Source of the DNA: Cephalopachus bancanus
Taxonomy: Eukaryota > Chordata > Mammalia > Primates > Tarsiidae
Length of the DNA stretch: 64,000 nucleotides
Direction: 5' to 3'
NCBI GenBank assembly: GCA_027257055.1
Contig: JAPVLO010000097.1
Coordinates: 4,999,001-5,063,000, forward strand
Part shown: positions 21,784 to 31,210 of the stretch, in pieces
Position numbering within the stretch: the stretch's first letter is position 1
How the letters are laid out: the number at the start of each line of letters is the position of its first letter
The notes under the pieces: generated by a model
Databases searched by the model: none
What the model saw: the letters and a program-made list of their open reading frames with translations, nothing else
Told to the model about the DNA's origin: nothing
Position numbers and translations under genes: made by a program

Positions 21784-22760
21784 CTAGGGGATGGTTATTT
21801 TGTGTTGTGAGAACTTGACTTCCATGTGTGCAATGGCTGACAAGTCACTGGTGAAAGCTGCAGTTTTGGAGACTGACAGTAGTTGCAATGAATGGTTGTT
21901 ATTGAAGGAAGGCTACCCATTTCTCTTACATGTTTAGATAAGAAATGTGCAGTCTGAAAACTAGGAGGCTCTGAGAGTGTTCACTCCTGAGGGATAAGAC
22001 TCCCATTGTTGATGGGTTGATTACAGAGTGGACTGACTGGGTTGCTTACCAGCCTTGAGAAAATGTCTTTGCAGGAAGGTGAATTGCGGAATTGTTGCAC
22101 AGACAGTCTCATGGTGTTCTCTTTTGGGAACCTAGAGTTTGATATAAAAGTGGAATCTGATTTTTAAAGAGCTGGATCCTCTGCTTTCTAGCTGTGCCTA
22201 CTTTTCACATTTAAAAATTAGACCCTGGAAACTACAAATGCTTTATTTATCCTATTTATTAATTCCAAAATCAGAAATCTAATGGAGAAACAAGCTAAAT
22301 TGAAAAGACCACCTATATAACTAGATTCATCTGCAAAATATGACTTTCTGGTATTTAGCTTGGTATTTTGAAACTCTTTGTAAAAGAAACTTACACCTAT
22401 TAAAAAAAAATCATCATTTGTAAGGACATCTCCCTGCACCCAAGTTACTAGAAACTTTTACAATAGGAAATACATTAGTGGAAAATTTGCATAACAAACC
22501 TTAACTCTGTTTAAGATACTTTCCTTGACAATATTTTCTTGACTGAACCTTTTCTTTCAGTAAATTACTGTGTTTGGATCTAAGTTCTGTGCTTTTGAAT
22601 TGTAAATTTTTACCTAACTATCTTTGGAAATGTAAATTTAGGGTTGTCTAAGTAACAATTGTTTAGGGTAATGAAATAGATAATCCAGAAAATTAAGTCT
22701 TTTCCAAAAGAAACCCCTATAAATCCAAGAGAGATTTGTTAGACTTATTTTTTGTGTTAA
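21784..22760. other. Unassigned sequence
   Basis: No gene. It could be ERV internal sequence following the LTR, but no primer-binding site or protein motif was recognised directly downstream of 21783. Confidence 0.35.
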
Positions 22761-22771
22761 AAATCATGTGA

Positions 22772-23652
22772 GCCTGCTTGGTGGCTCAGCCTGTAATCCC
22801 AGCACTTTGGGAAGCCAGGTGAGTGGATTGCCTGAGCCTGCGGGTTCGAGACCCACCTGGGGAACTTGGTGAGACTGTAGCAGGATGCAGCAAATGCTCA
22901 AATATATTTCTTGTATGATTGAGTGAATAAACACAGAAACATGTAGCTGGTTCAGGATCAGCAGTTGGCCTCATGGCAATCACTAGCCCAGGGCAGGAAA
23001 GGAGTTGATAGCAGTTAAAGGTATTTCCTTTTGAAAGGCAAGTTACAACTTTAAAGACCCACCCAGGCTCCAAGCAGGTTTTGTTTGGGAGAGGCCAAAT
23101 GGCCCCAAGACTAGCCATTTAATGGATATGCAAAAAGATTGGCTAATTCACAGACTTACCCAAAAAAACCCCCTTCTGAAGTTGACGGTTTACAAGCCTG
23201 CAGTTCCTGGAAACCATTGTTCTTTGAAAAATCTGATTTTGCTGAGTACAACCTTGTAAGATTCCAAAGGAAATATGTAATCACTCAACACGATCCCCCT
23301 CCCTTACCTAAACAAGGGTATAATACCCCTGTTTTCCTGTTCTGGGGCACTTGGTTTGGACAAATTAGTTCCATTGAGCCCGCTGTGCTAGCCAGTGTAA
23401 TAAAGTGCCACTTCCTATAATAGTCTCGGTGTCACGATCTCTCTATTTTCCCTGCTATAAGACCTCATCTCTACAATAAGTCAAAAATTAGCCAGGTGTG
23501 GTAGCGTGCGCCTGTAGTTCCAGCTCCTTGGAAGACTGAAGCAGAAGGATCGCCAGAGCCCAGCAGGTAGAGGCTGTGGTGGCCGGGCGTGCGCCACTGC
23601 ACTCCAGTCTGGGCGATGGAGTAAGACTCCAACTCAAAAAAAAAAAAAAAAA
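22772..23652 (+). mobile_element. Alu SINE split by an LTR
   Basis: Sense Alu: left-arm part 22772-22875 and remainder 23464-23652. The Alu's own target-site duplication (aatcatgtga) is at 22762-22771 and 23651-23660. The interruption is an LTR with its own 4-bp duplication. Removing the LTR rejoins the Alu without loss. Confidence 0.93.
22876..23459 (+). repeat. Solo LTR (584 bp) with 4-bp TSD
   Basis: The ends TGTAGCAGG and CCTGCTATA are inverted repeats apart from a probable C-to-T change in the terminal CA. The 4-bp duplication agac (22872-22875 and 23460-23463) fits gammaretrovirus-like class I ERVs. TATA-like TATAATA lies near 23319 and AATAAA at 23399-23404. A 93-codon ORF inside it is incidental. 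It is younger than the Alu it splits. Confidence 0.9.
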
Positions 23653-23660
23653 TCATGTGA

Positions 23661-25463
23661 GAAGCATTGTCACATAAGAAATGGTATTTACTTTTTTTGA
23701 GTTATTTGTATAGATATGTTATTTGTATGCATTCCAAAATTATATGAAATTCCTCAAATTCTGATATGTCTTGATGTATGCTGTTAGATATAATTATGGT
23801 GATATTTAAAATTGTTGTATGCCACAAAAATAACCAAATTTCCTTGTGAATTGCATCTTTAAACTTGTCTATTCTTTTTTTTGTCCTCCTCAGATAATAA
23901 TTGTTTTATTTTTACGTTGATTCTTCTCAAAAAGCAGTTTACAATCAGCTACAGTCCAAAATTTACCTTGTCTTCAAGCATATTCATGGAAAAGGATCCT
24001 GACAAGTATTCTTGAATCCAAGTTTCTGATAACTTTGAAGATAATATCATTGGACAAAGTAAAAACTTTCAGAACTCTAATAAACTGATGCATCCATAAA
24101 GATTGCTAACCTGACATCAAGCAGAGCATGAATTTTTACATGTGACTGCACTGATAGAGGACTGGAATAATTTTTATGGCTCTTTTTTTTAAACTTTGTG
24201 ATTCTTTTAGATTTTGTTTTTCAGAGGCAATAACATTTTTTTCTTTTGAGCTATGTATAGCTTATAGAAATTGGGTAAAATATACCTTTGTGAACAAAAT
24301 TTAAACATTTGACCTTCTCTCTGCCTGATTTCTCCAAAATCTGGAAAATATTAATGAGCATTCATATTTTATAGCAATCTAGTTATTTGCATATGTTTAA
24401 TAAGTTTCTGTTTTCTGTAATAGGACACAATGGGAAACACTGATTATTTCACCAAGACTTTGACTGGAATGGCATTTTTTTCAGATATGACCAGACTCCT
24501 TTAAGGGACTGACAGTGACTTTATAGAGCTGATAAAAAGTTCTTTGGAAAAATTTGCCTTCTAGCTTGTCTACACAGTTTTTCTTCAAGGTTTCTGACCT
24601 TGCAAGCAAAGAATGTCACTTTCTGACAGGCCCTGGATCCTCATGGTACTTTGGGGCTCTTGGGAAGAGAGAAATTCGCCATAGGTTTTACAGGTGCTAT
24701 CGATGGGCCTCCTACCCTCAAGGCATTGAAAAGTCAAATGGAACATTCCTTATAAAAGTCCCGGCAAAGCCAATTTAAAAGAGCCTATATGCCAATCATT
24801 TTTCTTGCTGTATTTTGCACAAATAATCAGGGTAAGTAAAATACTAAAACATTTTGCAAGTGAATTGGTCCTACTATTATTTATATTTGGTAAACATTGG
24901 GACTAGAGAGAAAATAAAATTATATTTCAGAAGAGAATTATAGTATATCTATTATTAGATTCCTGCCATGAGCATTGTTTTTGAACAAACAGAATTGAAT
25001 CTCCAGTGGAATCAGATTTTTACCATGTATCTCTCATTTTTTTACTTATTCCAAGGAAACCAAGAGCATGAAATTCCAAAAAATGCTAGAGATGATTCAA
25101 TAAGCAACGGCAGTTACATAAATCAGTGACTTGACTGAGGACTATCTGGGAATGAACCTTCTAAGCACTGAGGAATGAAGAATGCCTATCACTTTAACCT
25201 AAGCAGAGATTGATTATCAGTGCTTCCATGGGAAGTTTTTGAACAACAAGGGGAAATGAGAAAAGAAAAATAGCCAGAATAGTCTGAGCTATGTGGTATA
25301 CGCTGGCTCAGAGAAATTTGAGTATGGGACTTGAGTCATGCTCTCATCCCCATGCCTGGGGACAGTTGTTTAAAGTCATTTTTTTTCTGACTAGTTCCCT
25401 TATCATTTATCCTCCTGTTACTGGAATTTGTGATACAAAGAACAGTGTATAGCCAATTAATAG
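23661..25463 (+). repeat. Probable eroded class I ERV internal sequence
   Basis: The stretch 23860-24840 reads like the non-coding 3' internal part of mammalian class I ERVs that I recognise by phrasing ('gactttgactggaatggcattt', 'ccctggatcctcatggtactttgg', 'cataggttttacaggtgctat'). No open gag, pol or env frame remains. The family name and limits are not established, and 24850-25460 is unassigned. Confidence 0.4.
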
Positions 25464-25684
25464 CTTTATTTATTTATTTGAGTTGAGATCTCATTCTGTT
25501 ACTTAGGGTGGAGTGCAGTGGCACAATCATGGTTCACCACAACCTTGACTTCCTGGGCTTAGTTAGTCATTCCTTCCACTTCAGCCTCCCAAGTAGCTGG
25601 GACTATTGGTGTGAGCCACCATGCCCAGCTAATTTTTTTTATTTTTATAGCGACAAGGTCTTTCTATATTTCCGAGGCTGGTAG
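25464..25684 (-). mobile_element. Old Alu, truncated
   Basis: Antisense J-like Alu: right arm complete, left arm cut after 'gacaaggtctttctatatttccgaggctgg'. Heavily mutated. Confidence 0.85.
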
Positions 25685-25899
25685 CGTTTTAAAAATATAA
25701 ACTCTTGGTAAACAACTCAGGAACTGCCTTTTCTTTCCCTTTAACAGTCCACTTATAACTGTTAGTTGGCATATACATTCAGACAACTTGAGTCTATGTT
25801 TCTGATTTGTAACCCTCAAGTTTGGCCCAAATAATCTCTCCACTTATATTAATTTTGCCTCAGTTTCTTCTTTGTGGTCAAGAAGGGGTAATCTATTTT

Positions 25900-26191
25900 G
25901 TTTTTTATTTATTTGTTTATTTATTTATTTTATAGACAAGGTCTTGATCTGTTGCTCAGGCTGGAGGGCAGTGATGCCTTCATAGCTCACTATAATCTCA
26001 AACACTTGGGATCAAGCAATCCTCCTGCTTCAGTCTCTTGAGTGTTAGGACTATAGTTGTGAACCTTCACACCTGGCTAAATTTTGTAGCGATGGGATCT
26101 TTCTATGTTACTCAGGCTGGTTTTGAATTCCTGGTCTCAAATTATTCTCCCACCTTAGCCTCCAAAAATGCTAGGATTATTGAGCCCAGCC
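25900..26191 (-). mobile_element. Old Alu, dimeric
   Basis: Antisense dimer of J-like age, from a (TTTA)n tail to 'gattattgagcccagcc'. The 69-codon ORF beginning at its 3' side has no protein-like features. Confidence 0.88.
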
Positions 26192-26479
26192 TACTTTGAA
26201 GTAACTGCTGTTGCATTTCTTCTTTTAGCATTTATTCCATGCAACCCTTTAGCTTTGAGACTTGGTTATGCAATGACAATGGGTAAAGGGGTCTTGGCTG
26301 GGGACACTCTGAGAGACACATGTCAGAATTGTTTCACCAAGGGACAAGAAAGCTGGAATATTTATCCGTTGACTTGAGCCCCTCATTGGTTGAGTGCTGC
26401 TTCCACGCCATGAACTGTGACCTGCTCTGCTTGGTCCTTGGCCTCAGGCAGAGAGATGGGGGAAGCTATCATCATGTAT
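26192..26479. other. Unassigned short sequence between Alus
   Basis: Nothing recognised. Somewhat GC-richer than average. Confidence 0.5.
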
Positions 26480-26492
26480 GAAAGCTCTCTGT

Positions 26493-26752
26493 GGCTGGGC
26501 TTGATGAATCAGCCTGTAATCCCAGCACTTTGGGAGGCCGAGGCAAGTGGATGGCCTGAGCCCAGGGGTTCGAGACCAGCCTGGGCAATTTGGCAAGACC
26601 TCGTCTCTACAATAAATCAAAAATTAGCCGGGCGTGTTAGAACGTTCCTGTAGTTCTGACGACTTAGAAGGATCACAGAGCCTAGCAGGTCGACATTGGG
26701 GTGGCTGTGAGTATGTGAGTAAGACTCCAACAATTTAAAAAAAAGAAAGAAA
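26493..26752 (+). mobile_element. Alu SINE with internal losses
   Basis: Sense dimer, perfect 13-bp duplication (gaaagctctctgt, 26480-26492 and 26753-26765). The right arm has lost several segments, including the 'gccactgcactccagtctgggcga' region. The left arm has AACTTGG-type sequence (older marker). Confidence 0.93.
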
Positions 26753-26875
26753 GAAAGCTCTCTGTAGATGACCTTATAGTAAGCAAGAGTATATGGGCAG
26801 GACACTAATAGTCAATTGGTCAAATTTATTATCTAGTAACGAACATTCATTAGCAACTTTTATATATATTTAGGT

Positions 26876-27180
26876 ACTATATTGGTGTGCCAGGGCTACC
26901 ATAACAAATACCACAGACTGAGTGACTTAAACAACAGAGATATTTTCTTACAGTTCTGGAAGCTAGAGGTTCAAGATCGAGGTGTCAGCAGTGTTGATTT
27001 TCCTGAGGTCTTTCTCCTTGTCTTGCAGATGGTCATCTTCTTCTGTGTCTTCACATGGTCTTCTTTCTGTGTGTGTCTATGTCCTAATCTCTTCTTGTAA
27101 GGAAACCAATCTGATTGGATTAGGGCTCAATTATGACCTTATTTTAACTTGGTTATCTCTTTGAAGACTCTATCTCCAAA
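26876..27180 (-). repeat. MLT1 LTR, antisense, part 1
   Basis: 'ggctaccataacaaataccacagactgagtgacttaaacaacagag...cagttctggaagctagagg' is the reverse of the MLT1 3' half. It stops after 'gactctatctccaaa', where the Tigger element begins, and resumes at 30093. Confidence 0.88.
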
Positions 27181-27677
27181 AGAGTCTTGCACCACATAAT
27201 AACTTTTGGTCAACCGGGGACTGTTTGTGTGATGTTGGTCCCATAAGATTACAATGGGGCTGAAAAATTCCCATCCATATAGTGTCTTATTGCAACACAT
27301 TACTCATGTTTTTGTGTTGATGCAGGTGTAAACAAACCTAATGCACTGCCAGTGGTATAAAAGAAAAGCTCATACAAGTATTTATTTGATAATATTAATA
27401 AACAACTATGTCACTGGTTTGTGTATTACTATGTTATAATTTTTAATCATTATTTTAGGGTGCACTCTTTCTATTGATTAAAAATAGTTAACTATACACA
27501 ACCTCAGGCAGATTTTTCAGGAGGTATTCCAGAAGAAGTCATTGTTGTCATAGAACATGACACCTCTAAGTGTGTTAACTGTCCCGAAGACTTTTCAGCG
27601 GGGCAAAATGTGGAGGTGGAAGACAGTGACACTGATGATCCTGACTGTATAATGTGTGTGTTTTTGACTTAGTTTTT

Positions 27678-27959
27678 TTTTTTTTTTGAGTTGGAGTCTC
27701 ACTCGGTCGCCCAGACTGGAGTGCAGTGGCCGCTCCCAGCCATCGCAGCCTCGCCTGCTGGGCTCTGGCGATCCTTCTGCCTCAGCCTTCTGAGTAGCCG
27801 GAATTACAGGCATGCGCTACCATGCCCGGCTAATTTTTTGATTTATTGTAGAGATGAGGTCTCGCTGCCCAGGCGGGTCTCAAATTCGCAGGCTCAGGCA
27901 ATCCACTCACCTCAGCTTCCCAAAGGTGCGGGATTACAGGCTGAGCCACCGAGCCCAGC
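27678..27959 (-). mobile_element. Alu SINE, younger, inside Tigger
   Basis: Antisense dimer with the 7-bp deletion and AAAGGTGCGGG. The duplication 'ttgacttagttttt' / 'ttgatttagttttt' (27664-27677 and 27960-27973) has one mismatch. Confidence 0.93.
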
Positions 27960-28131
27960 TTGATTTAGTTTTTTAACACAAAAGCTTAAAAAGTTTTAAA
28001 ACCATTAACCGAAAAATGCTGGTAAAACAAAGATAAAAAGAAATGACTTTTGTATAGCTGTACATTTTATTTTTGTTTTAAACTAAGTGTTATTACAAAA
28101 GAGTCAAAAATTTAAAAAATTGAAGATTTAA

Positions 28132-28419
28132 GCTGAGCTCAGAGGTTCAACCTGTAATCCCAGCACTTTGGGAGGCCAAAGCAAGTGGATTACCTGAGCC
28201 CGCAGGTTTGAGACTAGCCAGGCAACTTGACAGGACCTTGTCTCTACAATAAATCAAAAATAACCCGGGCATAGTAGTGTGTACCTGTAGTTCCGGCTCC
28301 TTAGAAGGCTAAGGCAGAAGGATCGTTGGAGTCCAGTAGGTCTATGCTGGGATGGCAGTGAGTGTGCCACTGCACTCCAGTCTGAACGACAGAGTAAGAA
28401 TCCAACTCAAAAAAAAAAA
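28132..28419 (+). mobile_element. Alu SINE, older, inside Tigger
   Basis: Sense dimer, undeleted left arm (GGCAACTTGACAGGACC), scattered mutations, A-tail. No clear target-site duplication. Confidence 0.92.
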
Positions 28420-28475
28420 TTATGAGGTAAGAAAATTACAGTAAGCTAAAGTTAATTTATTTTTAAGAAATAAAA

Positions 28476-28773
28476 GCTGGACTCAGTGGCTCAGCCTGTA
28501 ATCCCAGCGCTTTGGGAGGCTGAGGTGAGTGGATTGCCTGCGCCCATGGGTTCGAGACCCACCTGGGCAGCTTGGGAAGACCTTATCTCTACAATAAAAT
28601 AAAAAAAATTAGCCGGTAGTGGTAGCACACACCTGTAGTTCCAGCTACTTGGAAGGCTGAGGCGGAAGGCTCGCCGGAGCCCAGCAGATAGAGGCTGCAG
28701 TGACCTGGAGCAGCCACTGCACTCCAGTCTGGGTGACAGAGTGAGACTCCAACTCAAAAAAAAAAAAAAAAGA
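28476..28773 (+). mobile_element. Alu SINE, older local subfamily, inside Tigger
   Basis: Sense dimer with AGCGCTTTGGG and GGGCAGCTTGGGAAGACC. Perfect 11-bp duplication aagaaataaaa (28465-28475 and 28774-28784). Confidence 0.94.
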
Positions 28774-28982
28774 AAGAAATAAAAACATTTTTGTATAAAT
28801 TTAGTGTCTCCTAAGTGTATAGTGTTTAGAAAGCTATAGTTGTGTACAGTAATGTCCTGGACCTTCACATTCACTCACCACTCACTCACTGACTCGCCCA
28901 GAGCAACTTCTAGTCCTGTAAGCTCCATTCATGATAAGCACCCTATTCAGGTATGGCATTTTTCATTTTTATGTTGTATTTT

Positions 28983-29493
28983 TGTAAAAGGTAATGAATT
29001 GTGTGTAATGTAATGAAACTATAATCTCATATAGTGTATGTGCTGAAACTGTATGCTGTGACCTCTCCCCTAACAATTCTTAGTAATTCTTGGAAACCCT
29101 AGAAAGGATGCCCCACTTGGAAACACCAAGTGGATATGTTAGATACACTAACCAGCTTTTTTCTGCTTCTGTGAACCCTGCTGTCATGGTGTGATGTGAT
29201 ATGATAAGGCCCTCTCGAATTCTGGCGCACTTTTCTCTGTTTGAATTATGGCGGGCTTAGTCCCTCTTAACTTCTGGTGGGCTTTGCTCTGTTTAAATTT
29301 AAATTGTAATGGCCTTGTAGTTTGGGCGAGCTTTGGCCTATTTAAGGATGGCCCTTGCCACAGTTCGGGGCCCTCGCCTTGAGACTTGCAAGTCTGGTGA
29401 GCGGTCCTGGCCGGCTGAACCTTGGCTAATAAACCTCTCTCTTGTTAAAATTGCGTGCCGGTGCCGTGAAGTAAGTGCTCGGACCCCACTTCA
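28983..29493 (+). repeat. Solo LTR (511 bp) with 4-bp TSD, inside Tigger
   Basis: TGTAAAAGG...CCCACTTCA flanked by tttt (28979-28982 and 29494-29497). Removing it restores the Tigger reading 'gtatttttactgt'. The U3 has three imperfect repeats (29220-29248, 29272-29301, 29321-29348), the last holding TATTTAAG; AATAAA is at 29428-29433. The 4-bp duplication and form suggest a class I ERV. No internal genes remain. Confidence 0.9.
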
Positions 29494-29531
29494 TTTTTAC
29501 TGTACTTTTTCTATGTTTAGATACACAAATA

Positions 29532-29874
29532 TAGTTGGCCTTTCATATCTGTGGGTTCTGCATCTCTGAATTCAACTAGCTAGGGACAGAAAATATTTGA
29601 AAAAATAAAATTATGCCTGTAATGAACATGTATAGATATATTTCTTGTCATTATTCCCTAAACAGCACATGGTCACAGCTATTTATAGAGCATTCTCCTT
29701 GTATTAGGTAATACAAGTACTCTAGAGATGGTTTAAACTACTGTATCTGAGAAGATATGCATAGGGTATATACACCTACTTTTGCACTTTATATTAGCAA
29801 ATAGAGGATCTGCAGATTTTGGTATCTGTGGGAGATCGTGAAACCAATCCCCAGTGGGTACTGAGGGAAGATTG
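29532..29874 (+). mobile_element. MER2 DNA transposon, inside Tigger
   Basis: A 343-bp element with ends 'agttggcctttcatatctgtg' and 'ccagtgggtactgagggaag', flanked by TA. Internal 'cttgtcattattccctaaacag' and 'tattaggtaatacaagta' match MER2. It interrupts 'acacaaata / cttattgtattaca', which is continuous Tigger sequence once MER2 is removed. Confidence 0.9.
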
Positions 29875-30092
29875 TACTTATTGTATTACATTTGTCTACA
29901 GTGTCCAGTGCAGTCACATGATATACAGTTTTGTAGCCTATGCACAATAGGCTATATCATATAGCCTAGGTGCTTAGTAGGCTAAACCATTTAGGTTTGT
30001 GTAATTATGCTCTATGATGCTCATGCAACAATGAAATAGCCTAACAATACATTTCTCAGAATGTATACCCATTGTTAAGCAACACACGACTG

Positions 30093-30172
30093 TATAGTAA
30101 CATTCTAAGAGACTGGGGGTTAGGGTTTCAGCATATGAATTTTGGGGAAATATGATTTGGTTACAATGGGTA
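30093..30172 (-). repeat. MLT1 LTR, antisense, part 2
   Basis: 'acattctaagagactgggggttagggtttcagcatatgaattttgggg' continues the MLT1 antisense sequence that broke off at 27180. Together they form one LTR of about 385 bp. Confidence 0.85.
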
Positions 30173-30715
30173 CTATCATGCATAAGAAAAACAAAATATT
30201 TTAAAATACAAATCTTAAAGTAGATTGGGTAATGTGGGTCACTACAGAGGAATATAGGTCACTTTTCTATGTGATGAACTATCTTCTTGATGCTCCTTTT
30301 TGAGAAAAAAAATCCAAGATTAAATATATATCTACATACTGAATGGAGGCTTCTCTAACTTCCTTCATCCACTGTTTCTGTAACTTATATCCCTAGGCGG
30401 AAATTTGGAAGAGTTTTCTCATGAGAAACTAAATTGCTATAGAAAATAGTCTATATCGACAGTTTGGAGGTCTTCCAAAACAAAAATTCTGTTTAAATTC
30501 TGACCTTGTGCACTCTGAAAAGGAGGAACATATAATTATATGATGCAAAGGAATATAATTCAATAAAATTTAGCATTATGATATAATGCAACACAGTATT
30601 ATAATATAACATTATTTATATGCTTACATAATATATATCACAGGAGGTTCAAATATTTCTACTATGTATGGAGCAAATTGATCTGTGACTTGACTGCTAT
30701 ATGGACAATTTGTCA
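30173..30715. other. AT-rich unassigned sequence
   Basis: Contains an ATAATATA-rich stretch near 30530-30640. Nothing else recognised. Confidence 0.5.
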
Positions 30716-30719
30716 CAGA

Positions 30720-31210
30720 TATCATATTGCAACAATTATTTATTACTTTGTAACAAACCACCACTAAATGTAATGACTTAAATAACAACTGTTTATTTGG
30801 CTCAGGACTCTATGGGTCAGCAATTTAGGGTAGCCTCAGCAGGGTAATTCTGATATTTAGCTGGGTTGCTTCATGCATGTCATGGGAGCTACAGGCTATA
30901 CTGGGCAACCTTGCTTCTGGGAACTGACTGGCTAACCTCTGGATGATAGGGGTGACTGGTCCATATGGCCTCTTACTGTTCAGCCAGCTAGCTGGGATTT
31001 TTTCTCTTGGTGATTGTAGAAGACTAAGAAGTCAAAGCAGATAAGGCACATGTCACCTCTACTACAGTCTGTTTACCAAAGAAAATTGCAAAACCAGCCC
31101 CGATTCAAGGTGTAAATTGACTCCACCTCTTGATGAAAATGTCACAGATAAAGGAAGGCAGGGGTGGAGAGTTGGTGCCATTTTGCAAGCCATCCACCAT
31201 ACATTAAACC
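30720..31210 (-). repeat. MaLR-type LTR, antisense (old)
   Basis: 'tattactttgtaacaaaccaccactaaatgtaatgacttaaataacaac' followed by 'gggtcagcaatttagggtagcctcagcagggtaattct' is the reversed form of an old MLT1-group LTR. Highly diverged; the subgroup is uncertain. Confidence 0.6.

Larger units (their letters stand above)
27181..30092 (+). mobile_element. Tigger-type (pogo) DNA transposon, heavily interrupted
   Basis: The left end 'gtcttgcaccacataataac' and right end 'gttaagcaacacacgactg' are the inverted ends of a common human-type Tigger element. Internal phrases match it in order ('ggtcccataagattacaatg', 'gtggaagacagtgacactgatgatcctgac', 'ttcactcaccactcactcactgactc', 'ataggctatatcatatagcctagg'). 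With three Alus, one LTR and one MER2 removed, about 1.15 kb remains, so it is itself an internally deleted, non-coding copy. The exact Tigger number is not certain. Confidence 0.8.

Noticed and set aside
23139..23420. 93-codon ORF as a possible viral gene
   Set aside because: Lies wholly inside a solo LTR between promoter and poly-A signal; no viral protein motif.
26982..27100. Cysteine/serine-rich ORF resembling a secreted peptide
   Set aside because: Sequence is the antisense MLT1 LTR.
29333..29569. 78-codon ORF
   Set aside because: Spans the LTR R/U5, Tigger and MER2 junctions; chance frame.
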